The translations under genes were made by a program, and so were the position numbers. From Acinetobacter sp. CS-2 (GTDB taxonomy: Bacteria; Pseudomonadota; Gammaproteobacteria; Pseudomonadales; Moraxellaceae), in the NCBI RefSeq assembly GCF_016599715.1, contig NZ_CP067019.1, positions 1,488,001-1,552,000 on the forward strand: a stretch of DNA of 64,000 nt, written 5' to 3'. Below, one piece after another: positions 20,365-31,361 of this stretch. The number at the start of each line of letters is the position of its first letter. Position 1 is the stretch's first letter. Below the pieces are notes generated by a model. That model saw only the letters and a list, made by a program, of their open reading frames with translations. It was not told the origin of the DNA and ran no database searches.

Positions 20365-20796
20365 TTAACTGGCGATATATTGCTGCAATTGATCGATTAA
20401 TTTGCGTTGATCTTCCATTACGGCTTTGACCAAATCACCAATCGAGATTAACCCTACCAGTTTTGAATTTTCAACTACAGGAAGATGACGTAAATGGCGA
20501 TCAGTCATTAAACTTAAACAGTCTTCAACACTGGTGGATTTAGTTACGGTCAGTACTTTAGCAGTCATGATTTCACCGACTGTCGTTTCTTTAGAGGTCC
20601 GTTCCATCAACGTCACTTTACGCATGTAATCACGTTCAGAAAGAATACCGACCACTTTCTCTTGATCAGTCACGACCAGTGCACCAATGCCTTTATCTGC
20701 CATAAGCGAAATTGCTTCAAGTACCGTTGATTCTGGATCAATCGTAAAAATGCTTTTATCAATTTTATCGTGAATAACTTGTGCAACATTAGTCAT
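20365..20796 (-). CDS. two-CBS-domain protein
   Basis: A 143-residue cytoplasmic protein of two CBS repeats (about residues 8-65 and 75-132), a module that usually binds adenosyl nucleotides and senses energy status. It has GIGALVVTDQEKVVGILSERD in the first repeat and HLRHLPVVENSKLVGLISIGDLVKAVM in the second. No catalytic domain is attached. What it regulates is unknown. Confidence 0.9.
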   Translation of the reverse strand: MTNVAQVIHDKIDKSIFTIDPESTVLEAISLMADKGIGALVVTDQEKVVGILSERDYMRKVTLMERTSKETTVGEIMTAKVLTVTKSTSVEDCLSLMTDRHLRHLPVVENSKLVGLISIGDLVKAVMEDQRKLIDQLQQYIAS

Positions 20797-20928
20797 TTAT
20801 TATCATCCTTTTTGTTCCTTATTTGACATTAAACTTAGCGCGAAATCAGAAAAATGCAAATACTTTTCAGGTCATTAATAAAAATTTACATTTCTCTGAA
20901 TTTCACTTTTAATATCTGCAGCAAATCC

Positions 20929-21303
20929 TCAAGCAGATTGTAAAGATTCAGCAAAAAAGAAATGCCGCATCTGTTGTGTGGTCAATTTAAATTTTTGGCT
21001 AGATGAATTACAAAGTGCAGGGGTAACATTTAAACGAGTGAGTGTTGGTAACAGCAAGTCCTGAAAATCTGCCGAGGTAATCTTACGTGGTGTATAATTT
21101 GGCCAATGACGTTCGGCATATTTTTGTGCCTGTAGACCGTTTAGCCAAAAGGGAAAAATAAAATCTTCATGGTCAGACATCATGGCCCAACCCTGCTGAT
21201 GATATAAACCCCACAGTACACCACAATACATCATAGATTTTAAAATCGTGATCTTAAAAAATAAGTCTTTAGGAATAGGCTGTAATGAATTAATTTGATT
21301 CAT
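20929..21303 (-). CDS. DUF2750-family protein
   Basis: A 124-residue soluble protein of unknown function. The middle part, DFIFPFWLNGLQAQKYAE, fits the DUF2750 family pattern of aromatic and tryptophan residues. The start could also be an ATG 12 bases upstream; neither has a strong ribosome site. It stands alone on the minus strand between the CBS gene and a Sel1-like gene. Confidence 0.65.
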   Translation of the reverse strand: MNQINSLQPIPKDLFFKITILKSMMYCGVLWGLYHQQGWAMMSDHEDFIFPFWLNGLQAQKYAERHWPNYTPRKITSADFQDLLLPTLTRLNVTPALCNSSSQKFKLTTQQMRHFFFAESLQSA

Positions 21304-21414
21304 ACCCGAATACATGTAGTGAATTCAGCATTTATTGTAAGGAATGAAGATGAAAGTTCAGTGTAAGCTTTGAGAAACTATGTAAATAAATATGTATTTA
21401 AAAACAGAAGGCAT

Positions 21415-21439
21415 TAAAAAACGCCACCTTGGTGACGTT
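21415..21439 (-). terminator. terminator after the Sel1-like gene
   Basis: Read on the minus strand: stem AACGTCACC/GGTGGCGTT (one wobble), then a run of T. Confidence 0.75.
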
Positions 21440-21442
21440 TGA

Positions 21443-21676
21443 TTAGGCTTGCATCGTGGCCAGTTTCTGCCAATATTGTGCTTTGAGTGAGTCGCGTTCT
21501 ACCCGGAAACCTTGATAATAAAGTTCTGCTAAAAATAAGGCAGCTTTACCATGTCCGGCACGAGCCACTTCTTCCAGTTTTTGAACTGCATCTGCAAAAT
21601 TCATTTGAGACTGAATGGTATTGACTGCATCTGCATATGCATGTTCTAGGTCTTGATGAGAGAGTTGTTGAATCAT
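21443..21676 (-). CDS. small Sel1-repeat-like protein
   Basis: A 77-residue protein with one Sel1-like repeat: AVQKLEEVARAGHGKAALFLAELYYQGF, then VERDSLKAQYWQKLA, matching the two-helix Sel1 pattern (small residues, Y-x-x-G). Single-repeat proteins of this size usually act as adaptors. No other domain is present, and the partner is not visible. Confidence 0.65.
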   Translation of the reverse strand: MIQQLSHQDLEHAYADAVNTIQSQMNFADAVQKLEEVARAGHGKAALFLAELYYQGFRVERDSLKAQYWQKLATMQA

Positions 21677-21896
21677 AGTAAACTCCTTATTGTAATTATG
21701 ATTGCTAGATAGACTAATAAGTTTCTCTTGAAACTAATTTAACTAGGTATTGTTAAATTAATATTACATCGAATCTAAATTGTCAAACAATATCTATGGG
21801 CTATATTATTAAATTCAAGGTTACATGATTAAACAATATACAAAATGATTTTTGCTTAGTATGTTAATGAGAGTTTGAAAATATAAGGAGAATAAC

Positions 21897-22256
21897 ATGA
21901 CAAAAACATTAGATGGTTTTACATTCGATTTGCCTCCTACTGTAGATCAAATCATTGAACTTGCACATCAGCATCGTAAAAATTTAGACGAAGCCATTTT
22001 CCATCAGGAAATTCACTTGGGTAATTATTGTTTGGCACAGCGTAAAAGAGTTTATGATTTTACTCGCCAGCTTGATATACAGCAACGTGAGGATTTTTAT
22101 AGTATCTATAATGGTGAGTTGCTGCGCATAGCGGACGATGATGAACTGCATCCCGTGCATGCTGAAAGAGGAGTGGGGGCTTTTGCAATTCTAGTGGTAT
22201 TAGTGATTATCGCACTGGTGCTTTACTTTGCAGTAATCCGGAATGTCATTGTCTAA
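21897..22256 (+). CDS. C-tail-anchored hypothetical protein
   Basis: A 119-residue protein with a soluble N-terminal region (about 1-92) rich in histidine and acidic residues and a single strongly hydrophobic C-terminal helix (about 94-118). The family is not recognised. AAGGAG lies 9 bases upstream of the ATG. It stands alone, with about 110 bases to the next small membrane-protein gene. Confidence 0.7.
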   Translation: MTKTLDGFTFDLPPTVDQIIELAHQHRKNLDEAIFHQEIHLGNYCLAQRKRVYDFTRQLDIQQREDFYSIYNGELLRIADDDELHPVHAERGVGAFAILVVLVIIALVLYFAVIRNVIV

Positions 22257-22364
22257 TCGCTGAATTGATTTGCTTGATTTCTGTGGTAAATATGGCGAAA
22301 TTGAGCAAATCTACTTGTACTTCTTTATGCTGCATCCTACACTACCTTGAATTCGAGGTAGGTT

Positions 22365-22685
22365 ATGCGTAGCGCTGTACAGAAAATTGTTCAATTAAAA
22401 TCTCAAATAAAGCTGGAAGATATTTATAACGGATTTGTCGTTACAATCATTGCCATTATTCTGATTCTTGCTTTCATTGCCTTGCATCGTCCCATTACTG
22501 TTAAACAATTTGAAAATGTCGTGCAACTTTCAGCTCAAGCCAATTATCCAGCGACCCAGGAAATGGCCCTACTTTTGATACAGCAACCTCAGATTCCTTA
22601 TGCACAATATTTCAAATTGATGCAAGCGCATCATCTGGAGATGACACAGGCTCATCAGTTACCTCCTTTACAGGCGGAGCAATAA
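22365..22685 (+). CDS. small membrane-anchored hypothetical protein
   Basis: A 106-residue protein with one N-terminal membrane helix (about residues 25-44) and a soluble, glutamine-rich C-terminus. The family is not recognised. Its last 74 bases overlap, tail to tail, with the end of the convergent M16 gene. Start ATG is preceded by GAGGTAGGTT. Confidence 0.6.
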   Translation: MRSAVQKIVQLKSQIKLEDIYNGFVVTIIAIILILAFIALHRPITVKQFENVVQLSAQANYPATQEMALLLIQQPQIPYAQYFKLMQAHHLEMTQAHQLPPLQAEQ

Positions 22686-24060
22686 TTGTTTTAGGGATTG
22701 GCTCAACCGAAGGCGTGTTTGAGTGAACTTGGGGACTTAAATCTTGTTTAAGTATTGTCTCCAGCGCGGCTTTGTCTAATTTATCATTGACCACAATAAT
22801 AGTGAGGCGTTCAGGATGTAGATGTTTTTGAAGGGCATTCTGAACATCTTGCACGGTAATTTTTTCTAATAATTTGGGATAATTGCTCAGGTAGTCAGCG
22901 GGCTGATTGTAAAATCCTAGCGAACCTAACTGTGCATTGATACTGGCATTACTACTATAATTATTTGGAAAAGCGCGTAACATCCCGGCCTTGGTTTCTT
23001 CCAGCTGTTTTGGGTTAATAGGTTGGCTGACAAAATTGATCAAGGCCTGATGAGCAACTTGTATGCTGTCGAGCAATTGGTCTTGTCGGGTGGAATAACT
23101 AAAACTAAAAGTTCCGGGAGCCTGACTAAATGAAAATGAACTATAAGCTCCATAGGTAAAACCGCGCTTAACCCGTAGTTCTTTCATTAAGATAGAATTA
23201 AAACCACTTCCCCCAAACATCTGGTTGGCCACTTCTAGGGCGAGTCGATCCGGATCAAAATGTGTAGGGCCCAGTTGTCCCATCATGACATGTGCCTGAC
23301 TGGAGTTAAACTTGATATGGCGAATATCAAAAACTGAGTTATCGACTGGTTGAGCTAGAGGTCTAGCTTTTTCTCCGTGTTTTAGGTTAGCTGCGATGTG
23401 TTCAGCAAGTTGCTGTGCCTGTTTGGGACTGAGTTGACCGGTAATGGCAATGTTCAGGTTCTGTGCTACCAAAAATTGTTCCTTAAACTGCTGTAATTGT
23501 GCCGGTGTGATTTTGCTAATACTGCGCTGAGTCCCGGTAATGGGTTCGGCATAGGCATGTTTTCCATATAAAGCACGGTAAAACAGGATATTCATCATGC
23601 GGCCAGGGCTTTCCTGGATCTGTTTCTGGCCTACTTGAGTATTGCTTAATACCAGATTGATACTGGGTTTTTTAAAGGTGGAATGGTTGAGTACTTCCAG
23701 CAGCATGGCTATAGCCGGTTCAAGTTTTTTAGGCTCAGACAATACCCGTAATTTTACAATAAACATGTCCCGATACGCCTGAGCACTAAATCGTGCCCCT
23801 ACATTTTCAAAAATATGGGCAATTTCATTGGCCGTATATTTTTCTGTTCCTTCATCAATTAATTTTGCTGCCATATTAGCAATACCAAATAAACTTGGTG
23901 CGATTTCTTCATCCCGGGCCGAGCCTGCATTAAAGGTCAGCTGAATATCAACCATAGGTAAATCCTGTGATTCTACAAATAGCGTACGAATTTGATATCT
24001 GTTTTTTAGCTCATGCACATAGGGGGCGTGGAATTGATTTTGTGGATGGGTGATTTTCAA
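22612..24060 (-). CDS. M16-family peptidase-like protein, non-catalytic, likely 5'-truncated
   Basis: A 482-residue M16 (insulinase-like) protein without the zinc motif HxxEH, so it should be the inactive partner of the upstream M16 gene. It keeps the late substrate-binding pair in ELRVKRGFTYGAYSSF (about residue 300). The start is a TTG with no ribosome site and the protein has no signal peptide. The frame stays open upstream for about 60 bases as SPDDYSTQLKSIPLLQS, which resembles the mature region before the conserved part of the family. A deletion that removed the real start and signal peptide is the simplest reading. The C-terminus has a proline-rich tail. Confidence 0.8.
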   Translation of the reverse strand: MKITHPQNQFHAPYVHELKNRYQIRTLFVESQDLPMVDIQLTFNAGSARDEEIAPSLFGIANMAAKLIDEGTEKYTANEIAHIFENVGARFSAQAYRDMFIVKLRVLSEPKKLEPAIAMLLEVLNHSTFKKPSINLVLSNTQVGQKQIQESPGRMMNILFYRALYGKHAYAEPITGTQRSISKITPAQLQQFKEQFLVAQNLNIAITGQLSPKQAQQLAEHIAANLKHGEKARPLAQPVDNSVFDIRHIKFNSSQAHVMMGQLGPTHFDPDRLALEVANQMFGGSGFNSILMKELRVKRGFTYGAYSSFSFSQAPGTFSFSYSTRQDQLLDSIQVAHQALINFVSQPINPKQLEETKAGMLRAFPNNYSSNASINAQLGSLGFYNQPADYLSNYPKLLEKITVQDVQNALQKHLHPERLTIIVVNDKLDKAALETILKQDLSPQVHSNTPSVEPIPKTIIAPPVKEVTDEPVSSPDDALASI

Positions 24061-24083
24061 GCTTTGTAACAGGGGGATTGATT

Positions 24084-25331
24084 TCAGCTGTGTTGAATAG
24101 TCATCTGGGCTTGTCCGGCAATGTCATCCTGACTATAGACTAAATTGGAGACATATTTAGCTGTCACTCGCTTGATTTCTGTGGGTTTGACCAGCTCCGT
24201 TTTGAGCAGCTCAATTTCAGCTTGAATGGCTTGTTCTGCCTCTGGCAAACTCAATCCGTCTGTAGGCAAGGCTGAAATACTCAATAAGCTATCTCCGCGG
24301 CTATAAGGATCATAAGACACACTGACCGAGGTTAATATTTTTTTGTCCCTAACCAGACGATCTTGTAGTCGTGAAGAAATTCCACTGTCCAAGATGTTCT
24401 TGATGATGGTTAAGGCATAAGCATCTTGCGGATTTTGGGCTGTAGCCAGTGAGCGCACGTTCCAGGCCATAAGCAGGTTTGCTACTTTTACTGGAAAATT
24501 CAATTCCATATGGCGATAACCGATATGGTCAAATTCTAATACGTCATTGCGTGGCGGGGTTTTTCTGACAGGGATATCGGCAAAATACTTTTGTACTTGC
24601 AGCAAGGTTTGTTCAGTGTCGACATCACCGACAATCACAAGGAGAGCATTATTGGGGCTATACCAGTCACGATACCATTTTTTGATATCTTCAAGTCGAA
24701 TGTTTTGCAGATTTTTCATGTGGCCAATCACCGGTTGGCGATAATGGCTGGTTGGATAGGTGATCCATTTAAAACGTTCGAAAGCTAGGGATCGGGGATT
24801 GTCATCTGTGCGTAGGCGCCGTTCTTCCATTACCACTTTAATTTCAGGATCAAAATCCTGCTGGCGTAATAACAGGTTGCTCATCCTGTCTGCTTCAAGT
24901 TCTAAAGCCAGTGGGAAATAGGTTTTAGGGTAGAGCTGGTAATAATTGGTGTAATTGGTAAAAGTTGAAGCATTGATGCGTCCACCATACATACGGCTTA
25001 AGCGGGTAAATTTATCATCGGGAACTTTTTGCGTACCTTTAAACATCATATGTTCCAGTACATGCGAAATGCCTAATAAGTTCCCCGATTCATCACTGCT
25101 GCCTACCCGGTACCAGATTTGCGTCATGACCATAGGAGAACGGTGATCTTCCCGAATAATTACTTTTAAACCGTTTTTGAGTGTAGTTTCAAAGGTCGTA
25201 GGTGTCAGTTTACTGCGAGTGTCTGCATGTACCCAGCCACTTTGAAGCATCAATAAAGCCAATGTGAGCGTTAAAACTGGATTTTTAAAAAAAGACGGCT
25301 TTAAAAAAAGTGGGTAGCTGCTTTCGAGCAC
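24084..25331 (-). CDS. M16-family zinc peptidase, C-terminally truncated
   Basis: A 415-residue secreted or periplasmic M16 peptidase with an N-terminal signal-like segment (about 10-36). The zinc motif is intact: HVLEHMMFKGT (HxxEH, about residue 91-95), with a downstream glutamate in ELEADRM. Family members continue 40-60 residues beyond the point where this one ends, DDIAGQAQMTIQHS. The last residues after QAQM are not family-like and coincide with the site where the next gene lacks its start, consistent with one deletion across the junction. The two products normally act as a pair. Confidence 0.85.
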   Translation of the reverse strand: MLESSYPLFLKPSFFKNPVLTLTLALLMLQSGWVHADTRSKLTPTTFETTLKNGLKVIIREDHRSPMVMTQIWYRVGSSDESGNLLGISHVLEHMMFKGTQKVPDDKFTRLSRMYGGRINASTFTNYTNYYQLYPKTYFPLALELEADRMSNLLLRQQDFDPEIKVVMEERRLRTDDNPRSLAFERFKWITYPTSHYRQPVIGHMKNLQNIRLEDIKKWYRDWYSPNNALLVIVGDVDTEQTLLQVQKYFADIPVRKTPPRNDVLEFDHIGYRHMELNFPVKVANLLMAWNVRSLATAQNPQDAYALTIIKNILDSGISSRLQDRLVRDKKILTSVSVSYDPYSRGDSLLSISALPTDGLSLPEAEQAIQAEIELLKTELVKPTEIKRVTAKYVSNLVYSQDDIAGQAQMTIQHS

Positions 25332-25502
25332 AAGATTTACCCCCAGTCATAAATTATATTTATGATCATTTTTCAGAAACTTTTGCTTGAAAGCAAAGGT
25401 TAAGTTGTTGGTTTTTGGTGTGTTCAGTGTCTATTGGAAAACGCAGGACAAAACTATGCTAGAATCCTTGTTTTTTAACGCTATGCTTTTCAAGGATTCG
25501 GC

Positions 25503-26618
25503 ATGCAACAGCAATCTAATGGGCAAAATAAATTTTTGATTGATGCTGATATCGGGGATGACGATGTCACTTTACCGAATTTACCTGCGGTAAATATCCC
25601 TATTGTTGAAACTCAAAATAAACAAGCTACTGTTTCTGCGCCTGTAGCCACAGAAACCGAGCAAACAGAAATAGAGCAAGGCGCTACGTCTAAAGGTGGC
25701 TTTTTTAGCCGCATGAAAGAAGGCTTGACCAAAACCCGTAAAAACCTTGCCGATGGTATGGTCAACATTCTCATTGGTGGTAAAGAAATCGATGATGAAT
25801 TGCTGGAAGAAGTGGAAGAGCAATTACTGGTTGCAGATATTGGTGTAGATGCAACCAAAACCATTATTGCCAATTTAACTGAACGTACTGCACGTGGTGA
25901 TCTGATTTATTCACATTCGCTTTATAAAGCGTTGCAAGAAGAATTGGTGGCATTGCTTGCTCCGCGTGTTAAGCCTTTACATATTGATCCAAATAAAAAA
26001 CCATTTGTGATTTTGGTGGTAGGGGTTAATGGCGTGGGTAAAACCACTACGATTGGTAAGTTGGCAAAACGTTTGCAAGGCGAAGGCAAAAAAGTCATGC
26101 TGGCTGCGGGCGATACCTTCCGTGCTGCAGCAACAGAACAATTACAAATTTGGGGCGAACGCAACAATATTTCAGTGGTTGCACAGGGTCATGGTGCAGA
26201 CAGTGCATCCGTCATTTTTGATGCTTTTGAAAGTGCACGTGCCAAAGGCGTGGATGTGCTGATTGCTGATACTGCGGGTCGTTTGCATAACAAAGGTCAT
26301 TTAATGCAAGAGTTGACCAAAGTAAAACGTGTGATGCAAAAAATTGATGCGACAGCACCGCATGAGATTATGCTGGTGGTGGATGCGGGTACTGGTCAAA
26401 ATGCAATTAATCAGGTTGAAATGTTTGATGAAGCTGTTGGCTTGACAGGGCTCACCATTACCAAGCTCGATGGCACGGCTAAAGGCGGGGTGTTATTTAA
26501 TATCGCCAGCCGTACCCATGTACCTATTCGCTTTATTGGTGTGGGTGAGAAAATTGATGATCTACGTCCATTTTCGGCAAAATCATTTGTTGCAGCATTA
26601 TTCGAAACTGAAAAGTAA
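25503..26618 (+). CDS. ftsY: signal recognition particle receptor FtsY
   Basis: FtsY is the membrane-associated GTPase that receives SRP-ribosome complexes at the translocon. The 371-residue protein has an acidic N-terminal A-domain (about 1-65), a helical N-domain with GGKEIDDELLEEVEEQLL, then the NG GTPase: P-loop GVNGVGKTTTIGKLA, DTFRAAATEQL, DTAGR and TKLDGTAKGG. It is divergent from the M16 gene pair. Confidence 0.97.
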   Translation: MQQQSNGQNKFLIDADIGDDDVTLPNLPAVNIPIVETQNKQATVSAPVATETEQTEIEQGATSKGGFFSRMKEGLTKTRKNLADGMVNILIGGKEIDDELLEEVEEQLLVADIGVDATKTIIANLTERTARGDLIYSHSLYKALQEELVALLAPRVKPLHIDPNKKPFVILVVGVNGVGKTTTIGKLAKRLQGEGKKVMLAAGDTFRAAATEQLQIWGERNNISVVAQGHGADSASVIFDAFESARAKGVDVLIADTAGRLHNKGHLMQELTKVKRVMQKIDATAPHEIMLVVDAGTGQNAINQVEMFDEAVGLTGLTITKLDGTAKGGVLFNIASRTHVPIRFIGVGEKIDDLRPFSAKSFVAALFETEK

Positions 26619-26637
26619 AATGCGTGATATTTCACAC

Positions 26638-26668
26638 AAACTCCGCTAAATGCGGAGTTTGTTATTTT
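26638..26668 (+). terminator. terminator after ftsY
   Basis: Stem AAACTCCGC/GCGGAGTTT with a 5-base loop, then a weak T-rich tail. Confidence 0.7.
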
Positions 26669-26792
26669 AGTAGTAATTGTTTGATTTAAAAAACAACATT
26701 TAAAAATCCATGATCCAAAGAACTCTCTTATAAAACCGTTAGAATATGAAAAAATCTTAAAAGCTTTAGCATTCTTATTGGGGAGTACTGTT

Positions 26793-27479
26793 GTGGCATT
26801 ATTAGAGAAAATTGGTCATGTCCTTACCACAGATATCACCAAAGAATTAAGATTTAAAAAAAGAGCTGTTGAGGATGTGAATGAACTGACTTTTGTCGAT
26901 CAATTAAAAAAACGTCGCAGTATTTATGTTCTAGGAAGAAAGGTTCATTTTAGCCAGGCCTATTTGGCAGAGTTGATTCAAGAGGCTGTGCGAAGCTGTC
27001 CATCTGCATTAAATTGTCAAAGTTCTAGAATTGTGGTGTTGTTTGGTGATTCCCATAAGCAATTTTGGGAAATTGTCAAAGAAGTACAACGTAAACTAGT
27101 CGCCGTACATGTATTCGCCGGTACAGCAATGAAAATAGATCAATGCATGGCAGGGTATGGAACGGTACTGTTCTATGAAGATCAGAACATTATTCAAAAA
27201 TTGCAAAAGAAAATTCCTTTTAATGCTGATGATTTTCCAATCTGGTCAGAACAGACATCGGGTATGGCGCAATATGCAGTATGGACAGCCTTGGCTGATT
27301 CAGGCATCGGTGCCTGTTTGCAGCATTATAATCCGAGTATAGATACGGCAGTTGCGGAACATTTTCACATTAATGAATCTTGGTTGCTGCGAGCACAGCT
27401 GGTTTTTGGTTCCATTGAACAAGAAGTAGAGATTAAACAAGAACCTCAAAATGCTGAACGATTTAGAATTCTGAATTAA
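26793..27479 (+). CDS. nitroreductase family protein (paralogue 1)
   Basis: A 228-residue flavin-dependent nitroreductase-type protein. The family pattern is seen in KKRRSIYVLGRKV, AVRSCPSALNCQSSRIVVL, MAGYGTVLFYED and GIGACLQHYNP. It matches the downstream gene closely but has an N-terminal extension of about 38 residues. The GTG at 26793 is preferred: GGGGAG sits 8 bases upstream, whereas the TTG at 26778 would overlap this site. No electron-donor partner gene is nearby. Confidence 0.82.
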   Translation: MALLEKIGHVLTTDITKELRFKKRAVEDVNELTFVDQLKKRRSIYVLGRKVHFSQAYLAELIQEAVRSCPSALNCQSSRIVVLFGDSHKQFWEIVKEVQRKLVAVHVFAGTAMKIDQCMAGYGTVLFYEDQNIIQKLQKKIPFNADDFPIWSEQTSGMAQYAVWTALADSGIGACLQHYNPSIDTAVAEHFHINESWLLRAQLVFGSIEQEVEIKQEPQNAERFRILN

Positions 27480-27494
27480 TCTGATCGTGATATC

Positions 27495-27528
27495 AATAAA
27501 GCATTTTTTATAGGTGCTTTATTGTTTT
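27495..27528 (+). terminator. terminator between the nitroreductase paralogues
   Basis: Stem AATAAAGCA/TGCTTTATT with an 11-base loop, then GTTTT; it suggests the two genes are separate transcripts. Confidence 0.55.
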
Positions 27529-27666
27529 ATATCGGTTGAAAATCAACTATAAAACTATTCTATAAATAAAACACAATGTCACTTTTTTAATTGCGGAATA
27601 CTTCTAAAATTAACATAAGATCAATATATTCTAATTACGGTTATTAAAATTCCAAGAAGGTGAGCC

Positions 27667-28260
27667 ATGTCATTTTTAGCCCATATGAAACAACGCCGTA
27701 CTATTTATGCAATTGGTCAAAACGTTCCGATCGCAGCTGATCAAATCGAAGAGATTATTAAAGAGGCAGTACGAAATAGCCCTTCGGCTTTCAATTCACA
27801 AACTTCACGTATCGTGACTCTATATGGAGAATCACATGCGAAATTCTGGAGTATCGTACGTGAAACATTACGTAAAATTGTGCCAGAAGATTCATTTGCA
27901 AGTACTAATGCAAAAATTAACAGTTTTGCAGCCGGTTATGGCACGGTACTGTTTTTTGAAGATCAGGATGCGGTAAAATCTCTCCAAGAACAATTCCCCT
28001 TATATGCTGAGCATTTTCCAGCATGGTCAGAGCATTCGACTGGCATTGCACAGTTTGCTGTATGGGCATCATTGGCAGAACAGCATATTGGTGCTTCCTT
28101 GCAGCATTACAATCCCGTGATTGATGATGAAGTGGCAGCCACCTTCGATATCCCTGAAAACTGGAAATTACGTGCCGAATTGGTGTTTGGTTCAATTGAA
28201 GTACCAGCGGGAGAAAAAACATTTCTTGATGATAGTATCCGTTTCAAAAGATTTGACTGA
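27667..28260 (+). CDS. nitroreductase family protein (paralogue 2)
   Basis: A 197-residue nitroreductase-type flavoprotein, likely an oxidoreductase with FMN. It has MKQRRTIYAIGQNV, AVRNSPSAFNSQTSRIVTL, FAAGYGTVLFFEDQ and GASLQHYNPVI. Its sequence follows the upstream gene nearly residue by residue, so the pair arose by tandem duplication. Ribosome site AAGAAGG lies upstream of the ATG. Confidence 0.88.
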   Translation: MSFLAHMKQRRTIYAIGQNVPIAADQIEEIIKEAVRNSPSAFNSQTSRIVTLYGESHAKFWSIVRETLRKIVPEDSFASTNAKINSFAAGYGTVLFFEDQDAVKSLQEQFPLYAEHFPAWSEHSTGIAQFAVWASLAEQHIGASLQHYNPVIDDEVAATFDIPENWKLRAELVFGSIEVPAGEKTFLDDSIRFKRFD

Positions 28261-28285
28261 TCAATGTTTTACTTAAGTCAAGTTA

Positions 28286-28313
28286 AGAGAGTGCTGAAAT
28301 GGCACTCTTTTTA
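28286..28313 (+). terminator. terminator after nitroreductase paralogue 2
   Basis: Stem AGAGTGC/GCACTCT with a 7-base loop, followed by TTTTTA. Confidence 0.75.
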
Positions 28314-28471
28314 TTGATAAAGGGAATGATAGATAAATCAATTAAGCTGCAAAGCTTATCTCAACAAAGTCTTGAAAATACAGCTGTATTAAAAATAGCA
28401 TTGTCATAAAATTGTCATTTGTTAATTGCATAGTGCAAATTATTTTTAATATTCAAAGAAGAGATAGTGGG

Positions 28472-29140
28472 ATGAGCCTAAAATTAACTTTTGCTGCAGC
28501 TGCATTGATGGTAAGTAGTGCTGCATTTTCAGCCGTTACTATTTCAGCACCAGAAGAAATTAAAATTCTAGCGGTGAATGATCAGGAAGTTAATACGGGA
28601 TTATTTCGTGCCAAGAACAATCAATACAAAGTTGATGCAGGTATTAGCAATATTAGTATGCGTTACACCCAGTATTTTGAACATTTGAATGGTGAACATG
28701 ATATTGTGAAATCATCTGTGGTGACTGTCCGCACGCCCATTTTGCAAGATGGTGAAGAATATCGACTGGACCTGATCAATGTGCCAGCAAATTTTGAAGC
28801 TGCAAAAAAATATGCTGAACAACCTGTGGTGGCATTGTTTGATAAAAATAATCAGATGCTGGTGCAGCAAGTAGGTGCAAACACAGAACAAAAACCATGG
28901 TTAGGACAAGGTATATTTTCAAAAACTACAGATTTGACTCAAAAGAAAACAGCTTTGCAGAATCAGCCAGCACCTATATATACACAAGCAGCCGTGCAAT
29001 CAAAAATGGTGGCAGCTACTTTTAGTGAGTCGTTAACTTCAGGAGTAACTGTTGATCAGCAACTGATTCAATTATGGCAAAAAGCAAATAAAGCAGAACG
29101 TCAGAAGTTTATGTCATGGCTAGCAGAGCATTCCAATTAA
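28472..29140 (+). CDS. exported DUF2057-family protein
   Basis: A 222-residue periplasmic protein of the DUF2057 (YccT-like) family, function unknown. A signal peptide (MSLKLTFAAAALMVSSAAFSA) is followed by VTISAPEEIKILAVNDQEV and MRYTQYFEHLNGEHDIVKSS, the family core. The ATG at 28472 carries the signal peptide; a longer frame from 28412 adds 20 residues that break it. Terminator follows. Confidence 0.8.
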   Translation: MSLKLTFAAAALMVSSAAFSAVTISAPEEIKILAVNDQEVNTGLFRAKNNQYKVDAGISNISMRYTQYFEHLNGEHDIVKSSVVTVRTPILQDGEEYRLDLINVPANFEAAKKYAEQPVVALFDKNNQMLVQQVGANTEQKPWLGQGIFSKTTDLTQKKTALQNQPAPIYTQAAVQSKMVAATFSESLTSGVTVDQQLIQLWQKANKAERQKFMSWLAEHSN

Positions 29141-29151
29141 TAAATCTCAAT

Positions 29152-29178
29152 AAAACCAGCGTAAAGCTGGTTTTATTA
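29152..29178 (+). terminator. terminator after the DUF2057 gene
   Basis: Stem AAAACCAGC/GCTGGTTTT with a 5-base loop, ending in T-rich sequence. Confidence 0.8.
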
Positions 29179-29344
29179 TTTTGAGAAGGACGAATAAAAA
29201 TTAAAATGGTAAAAATTATCTAAAAAATGAATGTTGCAATGTGTAAAAAACACTCAAAATAGTCTTTAAATATGCTAAAAATACCTTATTAGGTTAAAAA
29301 ACAAACACTCGAATGTAAAATTATAGAAAATTCTATAATAGGGG

Positions 29345-29372
29345 TTGTGTTGATTTAAAAACTCTATAGAAT
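29345..29372 (+). promoter_or_regulatory. candidate rRNA operon promoter
   Basis: TTGTGT, a 16-base spacer, TAGAAT, then the GC-containing discriminator ACGCTGC, with a long AT-rich stretch upstream that could serve as an UP element. It lies about 265 bases ahead of the 16S gene, the usual leader length. Only sequence similarity supports it. Confidence 0.5.
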
Positions 29373-29636
29373 ACGCTGCATCCCGACGCGATACAGCAAA
29401 CGAACTTAGCTGAACAGGTTAAGTTGTTAAATGTTTATTGCGTTATATTTTCTACTGACGAGGTAGGAAATAGATCATTAAGAGATTATGAAGAACAACT
29501 TGTGTGGATTTTTACTGGTTGATTGATCGAAATTATTTTCATTGATTGATGGTAGAAATTACTCGAAGTTTATTTGAGAAATATTTGTCAGAAAATTGAT
29601 GAGCCAAGATTGGTGCACTATATGCACTATTGATTT

Positions 29637-31175
<1,539 letters not shown>

Positions 31176-31236
31176 ACGAAAGATTGACGATCGGTAAGAA
31201 TCCACAACAAGTTGTTCTTCATGACGATGTATCTGA

Positions 31237-31313
<77 letters not shown>

Positions 31314-31361
31314 CTACTGACGAAGTACGGAAAATCAGAAACATTGACTTATTGATAAGCT

